A DNA stretch of 64,000 nt from an uncultured Eubacteriales bacterium (GCA_900549545.1 URPA01000001.1:124001-188000); one strand, 5' to 3'; counted from the stretch's first letter, positions 50,041 to 59,198 are shown. The notes: generated from the sequence alone by a model not told the origin. Made by a program: numbers and translations.

Positions 50041-50976
50041 ATGCCTCTTGTTACCACAAAAGAAATGTTTGAAAAAGCCTACAAAGGCGGTTATGCTATC
50101 GGCGCTTTCAACGTCAACAACATGGAAATCGTTCAGGGTATCACCGAAGCCGCGAAAGAGCTCAATGCTCCGCTGATCCTTCAGGTTTCCAAGGGCGCCC
50201 GCGCCTATGCTAACCACACCTATCTTATAAAGCTGGTCGAGGCCGCCGTTATTGAGACGGGTCTTCCCATCGCGCTGCATCTTGACCACGGCAACAGCTT
50301 TGAGCTTTGCAAGTCCTGCATTGACGGCGGCTTTACCTCCGTCATGATTGACGCCTCCTCCAAGCCCTTTGAGGAGAATATCGCTCTCACCAGACAGGTT
50401 GTGGAATATGCCCATGACCATGGCGTTGTTGTCGAGGCTGAGCTTGGCACTCTCGCCGGCATTGAAGACGAGGTCAAGGTTTCCGCGGAGGACAGCTCCT
50501 ACACCAGACCTGAGGATGTCCAGGAGTTTGTCGAGCGCACCGGCTGTGACTCTCTGGCAATAGCTATCGGCACCTCTCATGGTGCGTATAAGTTCAAGCC
50601 CGGTACCGATCCCAAGCTCCGCTTTGATATTCTTGAAGAGGTTGAGCGCCGCCTGCCCGGCTTCCCCATAGTCCTGCACGGTTCTTCCTCCGTGCCTCAG
50701 GAGTTTGTCAAGATCATCAACGAGAACGGCGGCAATATGCCCGGCGCCATCGGTGTTCCCGAGGATCAGCTTCGCCGCGCCGCATCCATGGCAGTCTGCA
50801 AGATCAACATTGACTCTGACCTGCGCCTTGCCATGACCGCCAGCATCCGCAAGTATTTCAACGAGCATCCCGACCACTTTGACCCCCGCCAGTATCTGGC
50901 TCCCGCCCGCGACGCCATCCGTGAGATGGTCAAGCACAAGCTGGTGGATGTCCTTGGCTGCGACGGGAAGGCCTGA
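50041..50976 (+). CDS. fba: Fructose-1,6-bisphosphate aldolase, class II
   Basis: A 311-residue zinc-dependent aldolase. Zinc and catalytic motifs are LHLDHGNSFE near residue 80, VEAELGTLAG near 137, the GTSHGAYKF stretch near 180, LHGSSSVP near 210, and NIDSDLRLA near 258. Length and motifs match FbaA of Firmicutes. It has an AGGGAG site and a good promoter. Strongly biased codon use fits a highly expressed gene. Confidence 0.96.
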   Translation: MPLVTTKEMFEKAYKGGYAIGAFNVNNMEIVQGITEAAKELNAPLILQVSKGARAYANHTYLIKLVEAAVIETGLPIALHLDHGNSFELCKSCIDGGFTSVMIDASSKPFEENIALTRQVVEYAHDHGVVVEAELGTLAGIEDEVKVSAEDSSYTRPEDVQEFVERTGCDSLAIAIGTSHGAYKFKPGTDPKLRFDILEEVERRLPGFPIVLHGSSSVPQEFVKIINENGGNMPGAIGVPEDQLRRAASMAVCKINIDSDLRLAMTASIRKYFNEHPDHFDPRQYLAPARDAIREMVKHKLVDVLGCDGKA

Positions 50977-51016
50977 TACCCGTCTGTTAAAAAGAGAGAA
51001 ATTGGAGGTGGCATAA

Positions 51017-52735
51017 TTGAGCCAGAGACCTGCCCACGCTAAGCATACCGCTCCACCGGCCCGCAAATCCCGCCCCGCGCCTGCACCCAAGGCGCCTAAG
51101 GAGCCCAAAGCGGTAAAAAGCAGCGCGCCTAAATCCCCGGCAGCATCGAATACAACGGTTTTAATCGGGCGCCTTGCCCTTGCGACCGTGCTGTTTGTGG
51201 TGTCGCTTATTGTCAAAATGCCGGTTGCGGTGAAGATAATCGTTCTTGTCCTCGCTGCCGCGGCCGCCGGTTATGACCTTGTTCTTGATGCCGTTGACAG
51301 TATTACCGGCGGAAACTATTTTGCCACTTCTGTTATCATTTCTTTTGTTGCGCTTGTCTCGTTTATAATCGGCTTTGCCGTCGAAGGTGTTGCACTGATT
51401 ATTTTGTACCAGATTGGCGGTCTGCTTATCAAGTACGCAGGGGAGCGCACAAAAAAAACCGCGGAGGACATTTTAAAGCGCCGTACTGAAGACGCGGCGG
51501 ACGTTGTCCGGGTTCAGATTGCCGGTGGGGACACCGCTCCCAAGAGCGTTGAAAAGCTCATGCTCGATAGCTCTTCGCTGGTTCTCAAGGGCGCGATGGT
51601 TTTGGCGTTGGTCTATGCCATAGTTCTGCCGCTGACTACAAGTTACAGCTTTATTGTCTCCATCCACAGGGCAATAACCATTCTTATTATTTCAACGCCT
51701 GTCTCTGTCGTCGCCGCCATGCCGTTTACCGGTATGATTGGTCTTGCGTATAGTGCTCAGCAGGGTGTTATCTTCAACAGCGTTGACGCTATGGAGACTG
51801 CCGAGCGGCTGAATGTGGCGGTTTTCGATAAGGCCGGCATATTCACTGACGGGTCACCCAGAGTGCTTGATATTGAATCTGATGTGCTGGATAAGCACAA
51901 CATGATAAGCTTCGGCTCGCACGCGGCGTACTATTCTGAGCAGCCTGCCGCGCGGGCAATCGCAGCGCTCAATGACCAGGAGTTCAGGACAGATATTATT
52001 TCCGATTTTGAAGAGACTCCTGGCAGCGGTATAGACGTCAACATCGGCGGCGCCCATGTATCTCTTGGTACAGCAGAGTTTCTGGCGGGCAGGGGAGTAT
52101 ATGTGCCTCAGTCTGAGGGTGATGCCGGCAAGCCATATTACATGAGCATTGCAGACAGATATGTTGGCCGCTTCGTCGTCTCCGATAATATCAACGAGGA
52201 TGCCGCGGATCTGGCTTCTGATATCAAAGCCGTTGGTATCCGCCGCTGTGTACTGCTTACTGAGGACTCGGAGAGCGCCGGTCAGCACTTTGCGGAAGAG
52301 CTTGATTTTGATGAGGCTTTTTGCCAGTGCAGTCCTGATAGAAAGCTCAGGTATATTGAGGATTTGAGTCAGGCGGGTAAAAACAAGGTTGCTTATATTT
52401 ACTCAAACGGCTTTGAAGGCCACAGCGCTGCAAACCTTGATATGCGCGTGGCAAAGAAAGCCAAGTACGCCGATGCTGTTGTCCTGCCAGAGAGCGTGGA
52501 GAATATTCCGTTCTCATTCCAGGTGGCAAAGCGTATGAAGGAAGTCGCTATTGAAAACGCGGTATTTGCCTTTGTTGTAAAAGCAATTCTGATTTTCCTG
52601 AGCATAATAGGCTACTGCAATGTCTGGTTTGCGGTTTTCATTGATATCGTCGCAATTCTCGCAACAATGCTCAACGCTGTAAGAGTCACCAATGAATCTC
52701 TGATAACCACATACAAAGCCAGAACGGGAAAATAA
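51017..52735 (+). CDS. Degenerate P1B-type ATPase-like membrane protein
   Basis: A 572-residue protein that follows the plan of heavy-metal P-type ATPases but has lost the signature residues. The DKTGT motif is DKAGI (Asp271 kept, Thr changed), the membrane CPC motif is STPV (226-229), SEHP is SEQP, TGD is TED, and the GDGxND hinge is replaced by SNGFEG (463-468). About six to eight membrane helices and the GIRRCVLLT and TPGSGIDV segments keep the family fold. The first 50 residues are Pro/Ala/Lys-rich with no metal-binding domain. A TTG start at 51017 with GGAGGT 7 bases upstream is clear. Catalysis is unlikely; a scaffold or sensor role is possible. Confidence 0.78.
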   Translation: MSQRPAHAKHTAPPARKSRPAPAPKAPKEPKAVKSSAPKSPAASNTTVLIGRLALATVLFVVSLIVKMPVAVKIIVLVLAAAAAGYDLVLDAVDSITGGNYFATSVIISFVALVSFIIGFAVEGVALIILYQIGGLLIKYAGERTKKTAEDILKRRTEDAADVVRVQIAGGDTAPKSVEKLMLDSSSLVLKGAMVLALVYAIVLPLTTSYSFIVSIHRAITILIISTPVSVVAAMPFTGMIGLAYSAQQGVIFNSVDAMETAERLNVAVFDKAGIFTDGSPRVLDIESDVLDKHNMISFGSHAAYYSEQPAARAIAALNDQEFRTDIISDFEETPGSGIDVNIGGAHVSLGTAEFLAGRGVYVPQSEGDAGKPYYMSIADRYVGRFVVSDNINEDAADLASDIKAVGIRRCVLLTEDSESAGQHFAEELDFDEAFCQCSPDRKLRYIEDLSQAGKNKVAYIYSNGFEGHSAANLDMRVAKKAKYADAVVLPESVENIPFSFQVAKRMKEVAIENAVFAFVVKAILIFLSIIGYCNVWFAVFIDIVAILATMLNAVRVTNESLITTYKARTGK

Positions 52736-52746
52736 ATTCTAAGCTT

Positions 52747-52776
52747 AAAAGCGTGCGTCTCAGACGCACGCTTTTT
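52747..52776 (+). terminator. Terminator after the P-type ATPase-like gene
   Basis: A 13-bp perfect hairpin (AAAAGCGTGCGTC and its complement) with loop TCA, followed by TTTTTC. Confidence 0.9.
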
Positions 52777-52813
52777 CTATATAATAAAGAGGGGAGCTCG
52801 TAGGATAAAATGC

Positions 52814-52842
52814 TTGACACTACAATATAAATATGGTATATT
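52814..52842 (+). promoter_or_regulatory. Promoter of the Xer-like recombinase gene
   Basis: TTGACA (52814-52819), a 17-base spacer and TATATT (52837-52842). The dif-like palindrome lies about 10-15 bases beyond the predicted start of transcription. Confidence 0.75.
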
Positions 52843-52860
52843 TTGCTCGGTGGTAGTTTT

Positions 52861-52888
52861 GGTTCGCATAATATCAATTATGCGAACT
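52861..52888 (+). other. dif-like recombination site
   Basis: This 28-bp segment has the XerCD/dif layout: an 11-bp arm GGTTCGCATAA, a 6-bp centre TATCAA and an 11-bp arm TTATGCGAACT. The E. coli dif site has arms GGTGCGCATAA and TTATGTTAAAT around TGTATA, so the inner parts agree closely. The inner 26 bases form a perfect palindrome with 11-bp arms around ATCA. It sits in the 5' leader of a Xer-like gene, so an operator or RNA hairpin is the alternative reading. Confidence 0.6.
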
Positions 52889-52914
52889 TAAACGTACTTA
52901 TTTGAGGTGTAGAT

Positions 52915-53919
52915 ATGCTTTTAGATCAAATTACGGATGCTCCGGACATTTTGCTTGAATTTCTTGAATATCATTCGACTGTGCGCGGGCACTCCGATAA
53001 AACTGTCATGGGTTATTATCTGGACTTGAAAATTCTCTTTCGTTTTCTCAAGCGCCGCAGAGGTCTGGCTGCTCCCAGCACACCGTTTAATGAAATAGAT
53101 ATCACCGATATTGATATCGACTTCATTAAAACAATTAAAATTGAAGAGCTTTACAGGTATCAGTCGTTCTCACCGGAGTCGCTCAATTCTTCGGTCGGCC
53201 TTTCTCCGGCCAGCCGCTGCCGCAGAACCTCATCGGTAAAGTCCTTTTTCAATTACCTCACAAATAAACGGCATCTGCTTGAAAAAAATGTTTGTCAAGA
53301 ACTTGACATGCCGAAGCACCAGGCATCACTGCCGAAGTATCTTGAAGAATCCGAATGTGAGCGTCTGCTGGCTGCGTGTGAGGGTACATATGCGCTGCGG
53401 GATTATTGCATGCTGATGCTCTTCATGTCCTGCGGCCTGCGCGTGTCGGAGCTTGTGTCGCTCAACACCACCGATATATATGAGGACCATCTCCGTGTTC
53501 TCGGCAAGGGCAACAAGGAACGGGTCATATATTTTGCCGAGGGCTGTCGCGAGGCGATTGACGATTATCTCTCTGCCCGTGACGGCGAAGGCTTGCCTAA
53601 GGGCGAAGAAAATGCGCTGTTTATCAGCAGGGACCATCGTCGAATAAGTGTGCGCGGTGTGCAGAAGATGCTGGATAAAAAGCTCAAGCTTGCAGGCCTC
53701 GACAGCAGCAGATATTCGCCCCATAAGCTCCGGCACACAGCGGCGACGCTTATGCTCAAAAACGGAGTTGATACAAGAGCGCTTCAGGAGGTGCTTGGGC
53801 ACAGCAACCTGAACACAACTCAGATTTACACGCATTTGGATAATGCTGCGCTCCATGAGGCCGCAATGGCAAATCCCATCGGCCGTAAGAAAAAAGCAGA
53901 TATTGAAGAAAACGAATAA
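52915..53919 (+). CDS. Tyrosine recombinase, XerC/XerD-like
   Basis: A 334-residue site-specific recombinase. The catalytic set is complete: Arg176 (CGLRVSEL), Lys201 in the GKGNKERV hairpin, His270 and Arg273 (SPHKLRH), His296 (LGHSN) and Tyr305 (TQIYTHLD). The N-terminal core-binding domain carries about 35 extra residues (near 50-100) compared with XerC/XerD (about 298), nearer in length to stand-alone XerS or XerH types. GAGGTG lies 7 bases before the start. No phage or conjugative genes are near. Together with the dif-like site next to it, chromosome dimer resolution is the favoured role. Confidence 0.88.
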   Translation: MLLDQITDAPDILLEFLEYHSTVRGHSDKTVMGYYLDLKILFRFLKRRRGLAAPSTPFNEIDITDIDIDFIKTIKIEELYRYQSFSPESLNSSVGLSPASRCRRTSSVKSFFNYLTNKRHLLEKNVCQELDMPKHQASLPKYLEESECERLLAACEGTYALRDYCMLMLFMSCGLRVSELVSLNTTDIYEDHLRVLGKGNKERVIYFAEGCREAIDDYLSARDGEGLPKGEENALFISRDHRRISVRGVQKMLDKKLKLAGLDSSRYSPHKLRHTAATLMLKNGVDTRALQEVLGHSNLNTTQIYTHLDNAALHEAAMANPIGRKKKADIEENE

Positions 53920-53945
53920 GTCGGGAACACCCCGGCTTATTCGTT
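53911..53945. terminator. Bidirectional terminator at the xer/minus-strand junction
   Basis: A 15-bp hairpin with one G-T pair (arm AACGAATAAGTCGGG, loop AACAC) followed by TTTTC. It overlaps the 3' ends of both convergent genes and marks the switch to the minus-strand gene block. Confidence 0.8.
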
Positions 53946-54695
53946 TTCTATAATAGGTATAGCACCACCAATATCAAAAACAGGTAAGTCAGTTAGGAAA
54001 ACAGGTTTAACACCTTTATAATCTAAAAAATACAATATCCTGATTTTATCGGGATGTGCGTCCAATGAACCGGTGAAAGCGAGCTTATCAGCGCTCAGCT
54101 TAAATGTGGCTCCGCCAATAAAACCGTAGTCAAACCCGGGTAGGTTTACATAACCTTGAGAAATCAGCAATACATCCAAGCCCACACATTCTGCAATTGC
54201 TGCTATTCCCCTGTCCGCTGTTATGATTGACCGCTCATCCACAACGCATACAGAGCATTTGGTATACCCCTGCTTGGTCTGAACCATAACGCCATTTGCG
54301 TTTGTGAAAAAAACGACAATTTGGCCGGATGCTGAGCTTCTATTATATATCAGTACATTTCCGACGGCGCAGGCGTTGAGCGCGGCATCATCAGGGTATT
54401 TTTCATCAAGGTTCTTTTCAAGGAAAGACAGCTTCAAGCCTATTTCTTTCAGCTTTTCCTCAAATGCGCTCCCCTTCAGTTCCGCCGCAAGCAGGCACTT
54501 CTCCCCTCCTAAATGAAATACGGACAGGTCCGCGTGACCGGCCAGCCGGGAATCAACCGAAGAGTTATCCGGTACAAAAACAGGCTCGATATCTAATCTT
54601 TTTAGTGAATTTTTGAGAATATCGGAATATTTTTGACCCAATAACAGCACTTTTGCGTTAATGGGCAGGTTTGGCTTAACAACAAATCCGCTCAT
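53937..54695 (-). CDS. DUF6873-like protein of unknown function
   Basis: A 252-residue soluble protein. Segments such as GYTKCSVCVVDERSIITADRG and DVLLISQGYVNLPGFDYGFIGGA look like the family often annotated as DUF6873, said to have a guanidino-modifying-enzyme-like fold; I am only moderately sure of this match. A Cys pair in KCSVC and several Asp residues could form a site. The start overlaps the radA stop by 4 bases (ATGA), so it is co-translated with radA, a conserved-looking pairing whose meaning is unknown. Confidence 0.6.
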   Translation of the reverse strand: MSGFVVKPNLPINAKVLLLGQKYSDILKNSLKRLDIEPVFVPDNSSVDSRLAGHADLSVFHLGGEKCLLAAELKGSAFEEKLKEIGLKLSFLEKNLDEKYPDDAALNACAVGNVLIYNRSSASGQIVVFFTNANGVMVQTKQGYTKCSVCVVDERSIITADRGIAAIAECVGLDVLLISQGYVNLPGFDYGFIGGATFKLSADKLAFTGSLDAHPDKIRILYFLDYKGVKPVFLTDLPVFDIGGAIPIIENE

Positions 54696-56068
54696 CTTCT
54701 GTTTTTGCCGAGAGCCGCGGCAACGGCCTCACCCACATTTTTCACGCGGATAAGCTCCAAGCCCTTGTATGAGCTGATATCCTCGCGCGCATGGGCCGGA
54801 ATGGCACAGCGCTTGAAGCCAATGCGGGAAATTTCGGACAGGCGCTGGTTCATAAAATTCACGCTTCTGACCTCCCCGGAGAGGCCCACCTCGCCAATGG
54901 CGGCGAAATCTGCGCCAAGGGGGCGGTCAAGGAAGCTCGATGCCAGCGCCAAAACGGTCGCAAGGTCTGCCGCAGGCTCCTCGAGCATGAGGCCGCCGAT
55001 GACGTTAATATACGAGTCGCAGCCGCCGACAGGCATCCCTCCCCTTTTTTCAAGCACCGCGAGAAGCATCGCTGCCCGGTTGTAGTCTATGCCATTGCTG
55101 CGGCGGGAGGATGCGTTATAGGCCGCGGGGCTGACAAGGGCCTGAATCTCCGCGAGCAGGGGCCGCGTCCCTTCCATTACACATGTGACACATGTGCCTG
55201 GGCTGTTTTCCGGCCTGCCTGAGAGGAGCATCTCGGAGGGATTTTCCACGCAGGCAAGGCCTTTCTCCTCCATCTCAAAAACGCCAATCTCATTAGTCGA
55301 ACCGAAGCGGTTTTTGACTGAGCGCAGGATTCTGAAGCTGGTGTTTCGCTCGCCTTCAAAATAGAGCACGCAGTCAACCATATGCTCCAAAACCTTTGGC
55401 CCAGCGATACTGCCTTCCTTATTGATATGCCCGACCACAAAGACGGTGAGGCCTTTTTCCTTGCAGGCGCGCATTATGCGCATGGTGCACTCGCGCACCT
55501 GCGTAATGCTGCCGGGGGCGGAGGCCACCTGCGCATCGGACATGGTTTGTATAGAGTCAATAATAACAACGTCGGGCTTATGCTCGTCAATGCAGCCAAG
55601 AACGCTGTCCATATCTGTCTCGGAGAGGACAAACAGCCCATCGTTGTCTATCTCCAGCCTGTCAGCGCGGAGCTTGAGCTGGCGCTCGCTCTCCTCACCG
55701 GTGACGTACAGGAGCTTTTCGGCGCTTATGCTGCCGCACATCTGCAAAAGCAGCGTGGATTTACCTATTCCCGGTGCGCCGCCCACCAACACAAGAGAGC
55801 CGGTCACAGCGCCGCCGCCCAGCACCCGGTCAAGCTCGGATATGCCGGTTGAAAAGCGGATTTCTTCGCTTGTATCCAAATCCCGGAGCTTTTTCGGCTG
55901 CTGTTTGGAAAAGCCATAGCTTGCCGTTCTGCCGCGCTTGGCTCCGCTGTCGAGCTTTACCTCAGTCAGCGTGTTCCACGCGCCGCAGGCCGGGCATTTT
56001 CCCGCCCAGTTAGCGGTCTCGTTGCCGCACTCGGTGCAGCAGTAAATTGTCTTTTGTTTGTTAGCCAT
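54692..56068 (-). CDS. radA: DNA repair protein RadA/Sms
   Basis: A 458-residue helicase for branched recombination intermediates. An N-terminal zinc finger (CTECG and CPACG) is followed by the RecA-like core with Walker A GGAPGIGKST near residue 92, the RadA-specific KNRFGSTNEIGVF motif near 250, and a C-terminal Lon-protease-like domain. Length is normal. It lies 15 bases downstream of cwlD in a run of minus-strand genes. Confidence 0.96.
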   Translation of the reverse strand: MANKQKTIYCCTECGNETANWAGKCPACGAWNTLTEVKLDSGAKRGRTASYGFSKQQPKKLRDLDTSEEIRFSTGISELDRVLGGGAVTGSLVLVGGAPGIGKSTLLLQMCGSISAEKLLYVTGEESERQLKLRADRLEIDNDGLFVLSETDMDSVLGCIDEHKPDVVIIDSIQTMSDAQVASAPGSITQVRECTMRIMRACKEKGLTVFVVGHINKEGSIAGPKVLEHMVDCVLYFEGERNTSFRILRSVKNRFGSTNEIGVFEMEEKGLACVENPSEMLLSGRPENSPGTCVTCVMEGTRPLLAEIQALVSPAAYNASSRRSNGIDYNRAAMLLAVLEKRGGMPVGGCDSYINVIGGLMLEEPAADLATVLALASSFLDRPLGADFAAIGEVGLSGEVRSVNFMNQRLSEISRIGFKRCAIPAHAREDISSYKGLELIRVKNVGEAVAAALGKNRR

Positions 56069-56083
56069 TTATTTTTCTCCGCT

Positions 56084-56797
56084 TTATGACCTCTCTGTCT
56101 GGGCGGTGAACTGCGCGTATGAGGCGAACAGCACCGCCGCGAGAGAGGTTTGATATTCGTTTGTTATCAGCTTTTCCATATCAATGAAGCTGGACATAAA
56201 GCCGCACTCGGCCAGAACCGAGGGGCAGTTCACATTTGCCGTGATATAGAGCTTTTTCGGCGCGGGCTCAGCAACCCGACGGTTTTCCGGCTCAAGGCAC
56301 GAGATGATGTTATTGTGCGTTATCTGCCCGAGAGCCTCGCTGCCATTGGCCGCGCCGTATAGAATTTGGGCCCCGCTGGGCTGAGAGGTCGGAAAACAGT
56401 TCTGGTGGATGCTGAACAGCACCCCGCCGGGGACAGAGTTGATAATCTCCACCCGGTGCACAAGCTCATCGTGCTCGCTGTAATTTGTGCTCTCGGTAAA
56501 GGCCGTGTCATCCTCACGGGTCATAACCACCGGTACGCCATAAAACTCCGATATCGCCCGCAGCTTTAAGCCAATTGCAAGGTTAATGTCGCTTTCTTTC
56601 TTACCGTTTATCGACACGGCGCCGCCGTCAATTCCGCCGTGGCCAGGGTCAATGATGATGCAGCTATCCCCCGCCCCGGTGCCGGCGGTGACGGCGCGAA
56701 TATTGATAATGGCAAGCGCCAGCATGACAAGGGCGCAAAAGCTCAGGGCAATTGCAGGAAAATAGCCGGTCTTTCGTATTTTTATTGTATAGAACAT
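56084..56797 (-). CDS. cwlD: N-acetylmuramoyl-L-alanine amidase CwlD
   Basis: A 237-residue amidase_3-type zinc enzyme with an N-terminal membrane/signal segment (about residues 12-36). Zinc and catalytic motifs are IDPGHGGIDGGA, a later His in SIHQNCF, and the Glu in LAECGFMSS. The size and SINGKKESDINLAI segment fit CwlD, which with PdaA makes muramic-delta-lactam in the spore cortex. Its position next to spoIVA supports a sporulation role. Confidence 0.9.
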   Translation of the reverse strand: MFYTIKIRKTGYFPAIALSFCALVMLALAIINIRAVTAGTGAGDSCIIIDPGHGGIDGGAVSINGKKESDINLAIGLKLRAISEFYGVPVVMTREDDTAFTESTNYSEHDELVHRVEIINSVPGGVLFSIHQNCFPTSQPSGAQILYGAANGSEALGQITHNNIISCLEPENRRVAEPAPKKLYITANVNCPSVLAECGFMSSFIDMEKLITNEYQTSLAAVLFASYAQFTAQTERS

Positions 56798-56821
56798 CTT
56801 GCCCTCTATTTTCTCAAAACC

Positions 56822-56855
56822 AGTGGGCTGGAATTATTATATATTGCAGCCCACT
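56822..56855 (-). terminator. Terminator after spoIVA
   Basis: A 9-bp AGTGGGCTG/CAGCCCACT hairpin with a 16-base AT-rich loop, followed on the minus strand by GGTTTT. Confidence 0.6.
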
Positions 56856-56880
56856 CCAAGTCAAACAAATTTAACCCCCA

Positions 56881-58359
56881 TCAAAGCAAAATACAGATAA
56901 GTCCCCCGCTGCCCTCGTTTATAAGCCGCTGCAAGGTGGTTTGAAGCTTGCGCTTGGCATTTTCCGGCAGGGCCTCAATTTTCGATGTGAGTCCCTCCTC
57001 AGCAATATCATAAAGCGATTTGCCGAAAATGTTTGACTCCCAAATGCGGTTGACATCCCCATCAAAGCCTTGCAGAAGGAAGTTTATAATATCCTCCGAG
57101 GCGTTTTGCCCGCCGATTGCCGGGGTGACCTCCGTTTCAATGTTGGTCATGAGCATATGAATTGCCGGGGCGTGTGCCTTAAGGCGGACAGAGTATTTCC
57201 CGCCCTGGCGAACTATCTGCGGCTCCTCAAGGCGCATCTGCGATGAATCGGGGCGCACAACACCGTAGCCCTTTGTGCGCACGTCCTCAAGGGCATTGCG
57301 CAGGCTGTCGTAGTCGGCCTTGATGACGCTCATCTCCGCAAGGGTCGATATCAGGTCGCCGTCGTTTCGTATTTCGATTCCGGTCTGCTCGCTGATAGTG
57401 CTGTAATATAGAGCGCGCGGCAGCTGTATTTCGGCTGAGATCGCTCCGCTGCCAAGCTCACTGCGTGTTATTTTGCCACAGCTCACCTTTTCATGGCCGC
57501 AAATTTTTGCTATGGCCTCATTGCAATCCTTGAGCTTCACCGCTCCGGCGCAGCATTCCTTTATCCATGAAAACATCTCAGCCTTAAGAGCGGTTTCGTT
57601 GGACAGCGCGTCGAGCCACTCAGGAAGATAAAAGCCGATGGATTTGAGCGGAAATTCGTTGAGAACTGACCTTACGATATTTGTAATGTCATCCTCATCA
57701 AGCGTCAGGCAGTTTACACGCAGGCACTCAACGCCGTGCTTCCGGCTTATCTCACCGGCGATTCTTACAGCATCATCAGAGTCCGGCTGAGCGCTGTTAA
57801 GCAGAACAACAAACGGCTTTCCGATGCTTTTAAGCTCATTTATTACCCGCTCCTCCGGCTGTATGTATTTCTCCCTCGGGATATCACAGATGCTGCCGTC
57901 GGTTGTCACTACGATGCCGATGGTGGAGTGCTCCGCAATGACCTTGTGCGTCCCCTTCTCGGCGGCATCGGTAATGCTCACCTCATGGTCAAACCAAGGT
58001 GTCGTCACCATGCGCTCGCCGTCCTCATCGAATTGGCCGGAGGCACCCTCCACCATGTAGCCAACGCAGTCTACCAGACGCACGGAGAGCGCTGTGCCCT
58101 CGTCAATGCTGATATTGACCGCGTCCTCCGGCACAAATTTTGGCTCGGCCGTCATTATTGTTCTGCCGGAGCCGCTCTGTGGCAGCTCATCTCTGGCCCG
58201 CTCCCGCATATAGGTGTTGTCTATCTGTGGAATAACCAGCGTTTCCATAAAGCGCTTTATAAACGTGGATTTTCCTGTCCTGACAGGGCCTACAACGCCG
58301 AGCATGAAAGCCCCGCCCGTTCTGGTTGCGATGTCGCGATAGATATTTGTATCAGTCAT
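56881..58359 (-). CDS. spoIVA: Stage IV sporulation protein A
   Basis: A 492-residue ATPase that polymerises on the forespore surface as the base layer of the spore coat. The N-terminus IYRDIATRTGGAFMLGVVGPVRTGKSTFIKRFM holds the Walker A loop (near residue 24-31), with the LVDCVGYMVEGASG switch segment further on. Length and end (the C-terminal LINEGSGGLICIL) match SpoIVA. It is diagnostic of endospore formation. Confidence 0.98.
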   Translation of the reverse strand: MTDTNIYRDIATRTGGAFMLGVVGPVRTGKSTFIKRFMETLVIPQIDNTYMRERARDELPQSGSGRTIMTAEPKFVPEDAVNISIDEGTALSVRLVDCVGYMVEGASGQFDEDGERMVTTPWFDHEVSITDAAEKGTHKVIAEHSTIGIVVTTDGSICDIPREKYIQPEERVINELKSIGKPFVVLLNSAQPDSDDAVRIAGEISRKHGVECLRVNCLTLDEDDITNIVRSVLNEFPLKSIGFYLPEWLDALSNETALKAEMFSWIKECCAGAVKLKDCNEAIAKICGHEKVSCGKITRSELGSGAISAEIQLPRALYYSTISEQTGIEIRNDGDLISTLAEMSVIKADYDSLRNALEDVRTKGYGVVRPDSSQMRLEEPQIVRQGGKYSVRLKAHAPAIHMLMTNIETEVTPAIGGQNASEDIINFLLQGFDGDVNRIWESNIFGKSLYDIAEEGLTSKIEALPENAKRKLQTTLQRLINEGSGGLICILL

Positions 58360-58430
58360 AATTAAGCCTCCGCTTCCATGTTCTCGTTTGTACGAGTCTA
58401 TGAAAAGCGGAGGCGGTTTATTCCAACGCC

Positions 58431-59198
58431 TTACAGCGTGGAAACTATCTGGTGATGGACTTTTGATACGGTGACTTCAAGCTCGGGGAAATTCTCTTTT
58501 ATCATGCGCCCCAGCACAGGGACAATTGGGTTTTCGGTGCAGAAATGGTCAGCATCAATGAGGTTTATCCCAAGCTCCTCAGCAAGAAGAAACTGGTGAT
58601 ACTTCACATCCGCCGTCACATAAGTGTCACAGCCCTTTTCAAAGGCTGCCTGAACCTCGTCACCCCCGGCGCCGCCCATAACGGCGAGGCGCTTTATCGG
58701 TTTTCCGGCGTTATAATAGCGCATACCTTGCACATTGAGCTTTTCGCGGCACATTTTTGCAAAGTCCATAAACTCCATGGCCTCGGGCAGCTCCCCTACC
58801 CTGCCGCAGTTTGCGGCATCAAGCCCCTGCGCACTCTTTGCACCCAGAAGCTCAATGAGCACATCGTTCACCCCGCCGGGAGCAATGTCCAGATTCGTGT
58901 GCATGGATATGGCGGAGATACCTGCGCGGGCAAGGCGCAGCGTCTTTGCTCCCTTCCCTTCCGCCGTCACATTATTAAGCCCGCCGAATATAAGCGGGTG
59001 GTGGGAGACGATGAGCTCCGTTCCCAGCGCAATGGCCTCATCTATCACCGCGTTTGTTATATCGAGCGCGACGAGGACTTTGTTGACCTCCTGATGCAGA
59101 GAGCCGACCTGGATCCCGGCGTTATCAAAATCCATTTGCAGCTCAAGGGGCGCAATGCTCTGAAGATAGTCATATATATCTGAAACTTTTATTGTCAT
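58431..59198 (-). CDS. Nif3-like dinuclear metal centre protein (YqfO family)
   Basis: A 255-residue Nif3/DUF34 protein. Metal ligands appear in SHHPLIFGG near residue 65, the HTNLDIAPGGVND segment near 100, and the late HFCTENP segment. The long insert domain found in some Firmicute relatives is absent. Sometimes named GTP cyclohydrolase 1 type 2, its role is unproven. The start overlaps trmK by 4 bases; trmK with nif3 is a common Firmicute pair. Confidence 0.92.
   Translation of the reverse strand: MTIKVSDIYDYLQSIAPLELQMDFDNAGIQVGSLHQEVNKVLVALDITNAVIDEAIALGTELIVSHHPLIFGGLNNVTAEGKGAKTLRLARAGISAISMHTNLDIAPGGVNDVLIELLGAKSAQGLDAANCGRVGELPEAMEFMDFAKMCREKLNVQGMRYYNAGKPIKRLAVMGGAGGDEVQAAFEKGCDTYVTADVKYHQFLLAEELGINLIDADHFCTENPIVPVLGRMIKENFPELEVTVSKVHHQIVSTL

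Noticed and set aside
50014..51216. A 400-residue open frame on the minus strand across fba
   Set aside because: It is antisense to a textbook class II aldolase with strong codon bias, has Gly/Leu/Ala-rich shadow composition, and shows no family motif.
52915..53919. Phage or integrative-element integrase
   Set aside because: No phage, conjugation or cargo genes, tRNA or paired att sites are near; the dif-like site and catalytic layout favour a chromosomal Xer role.
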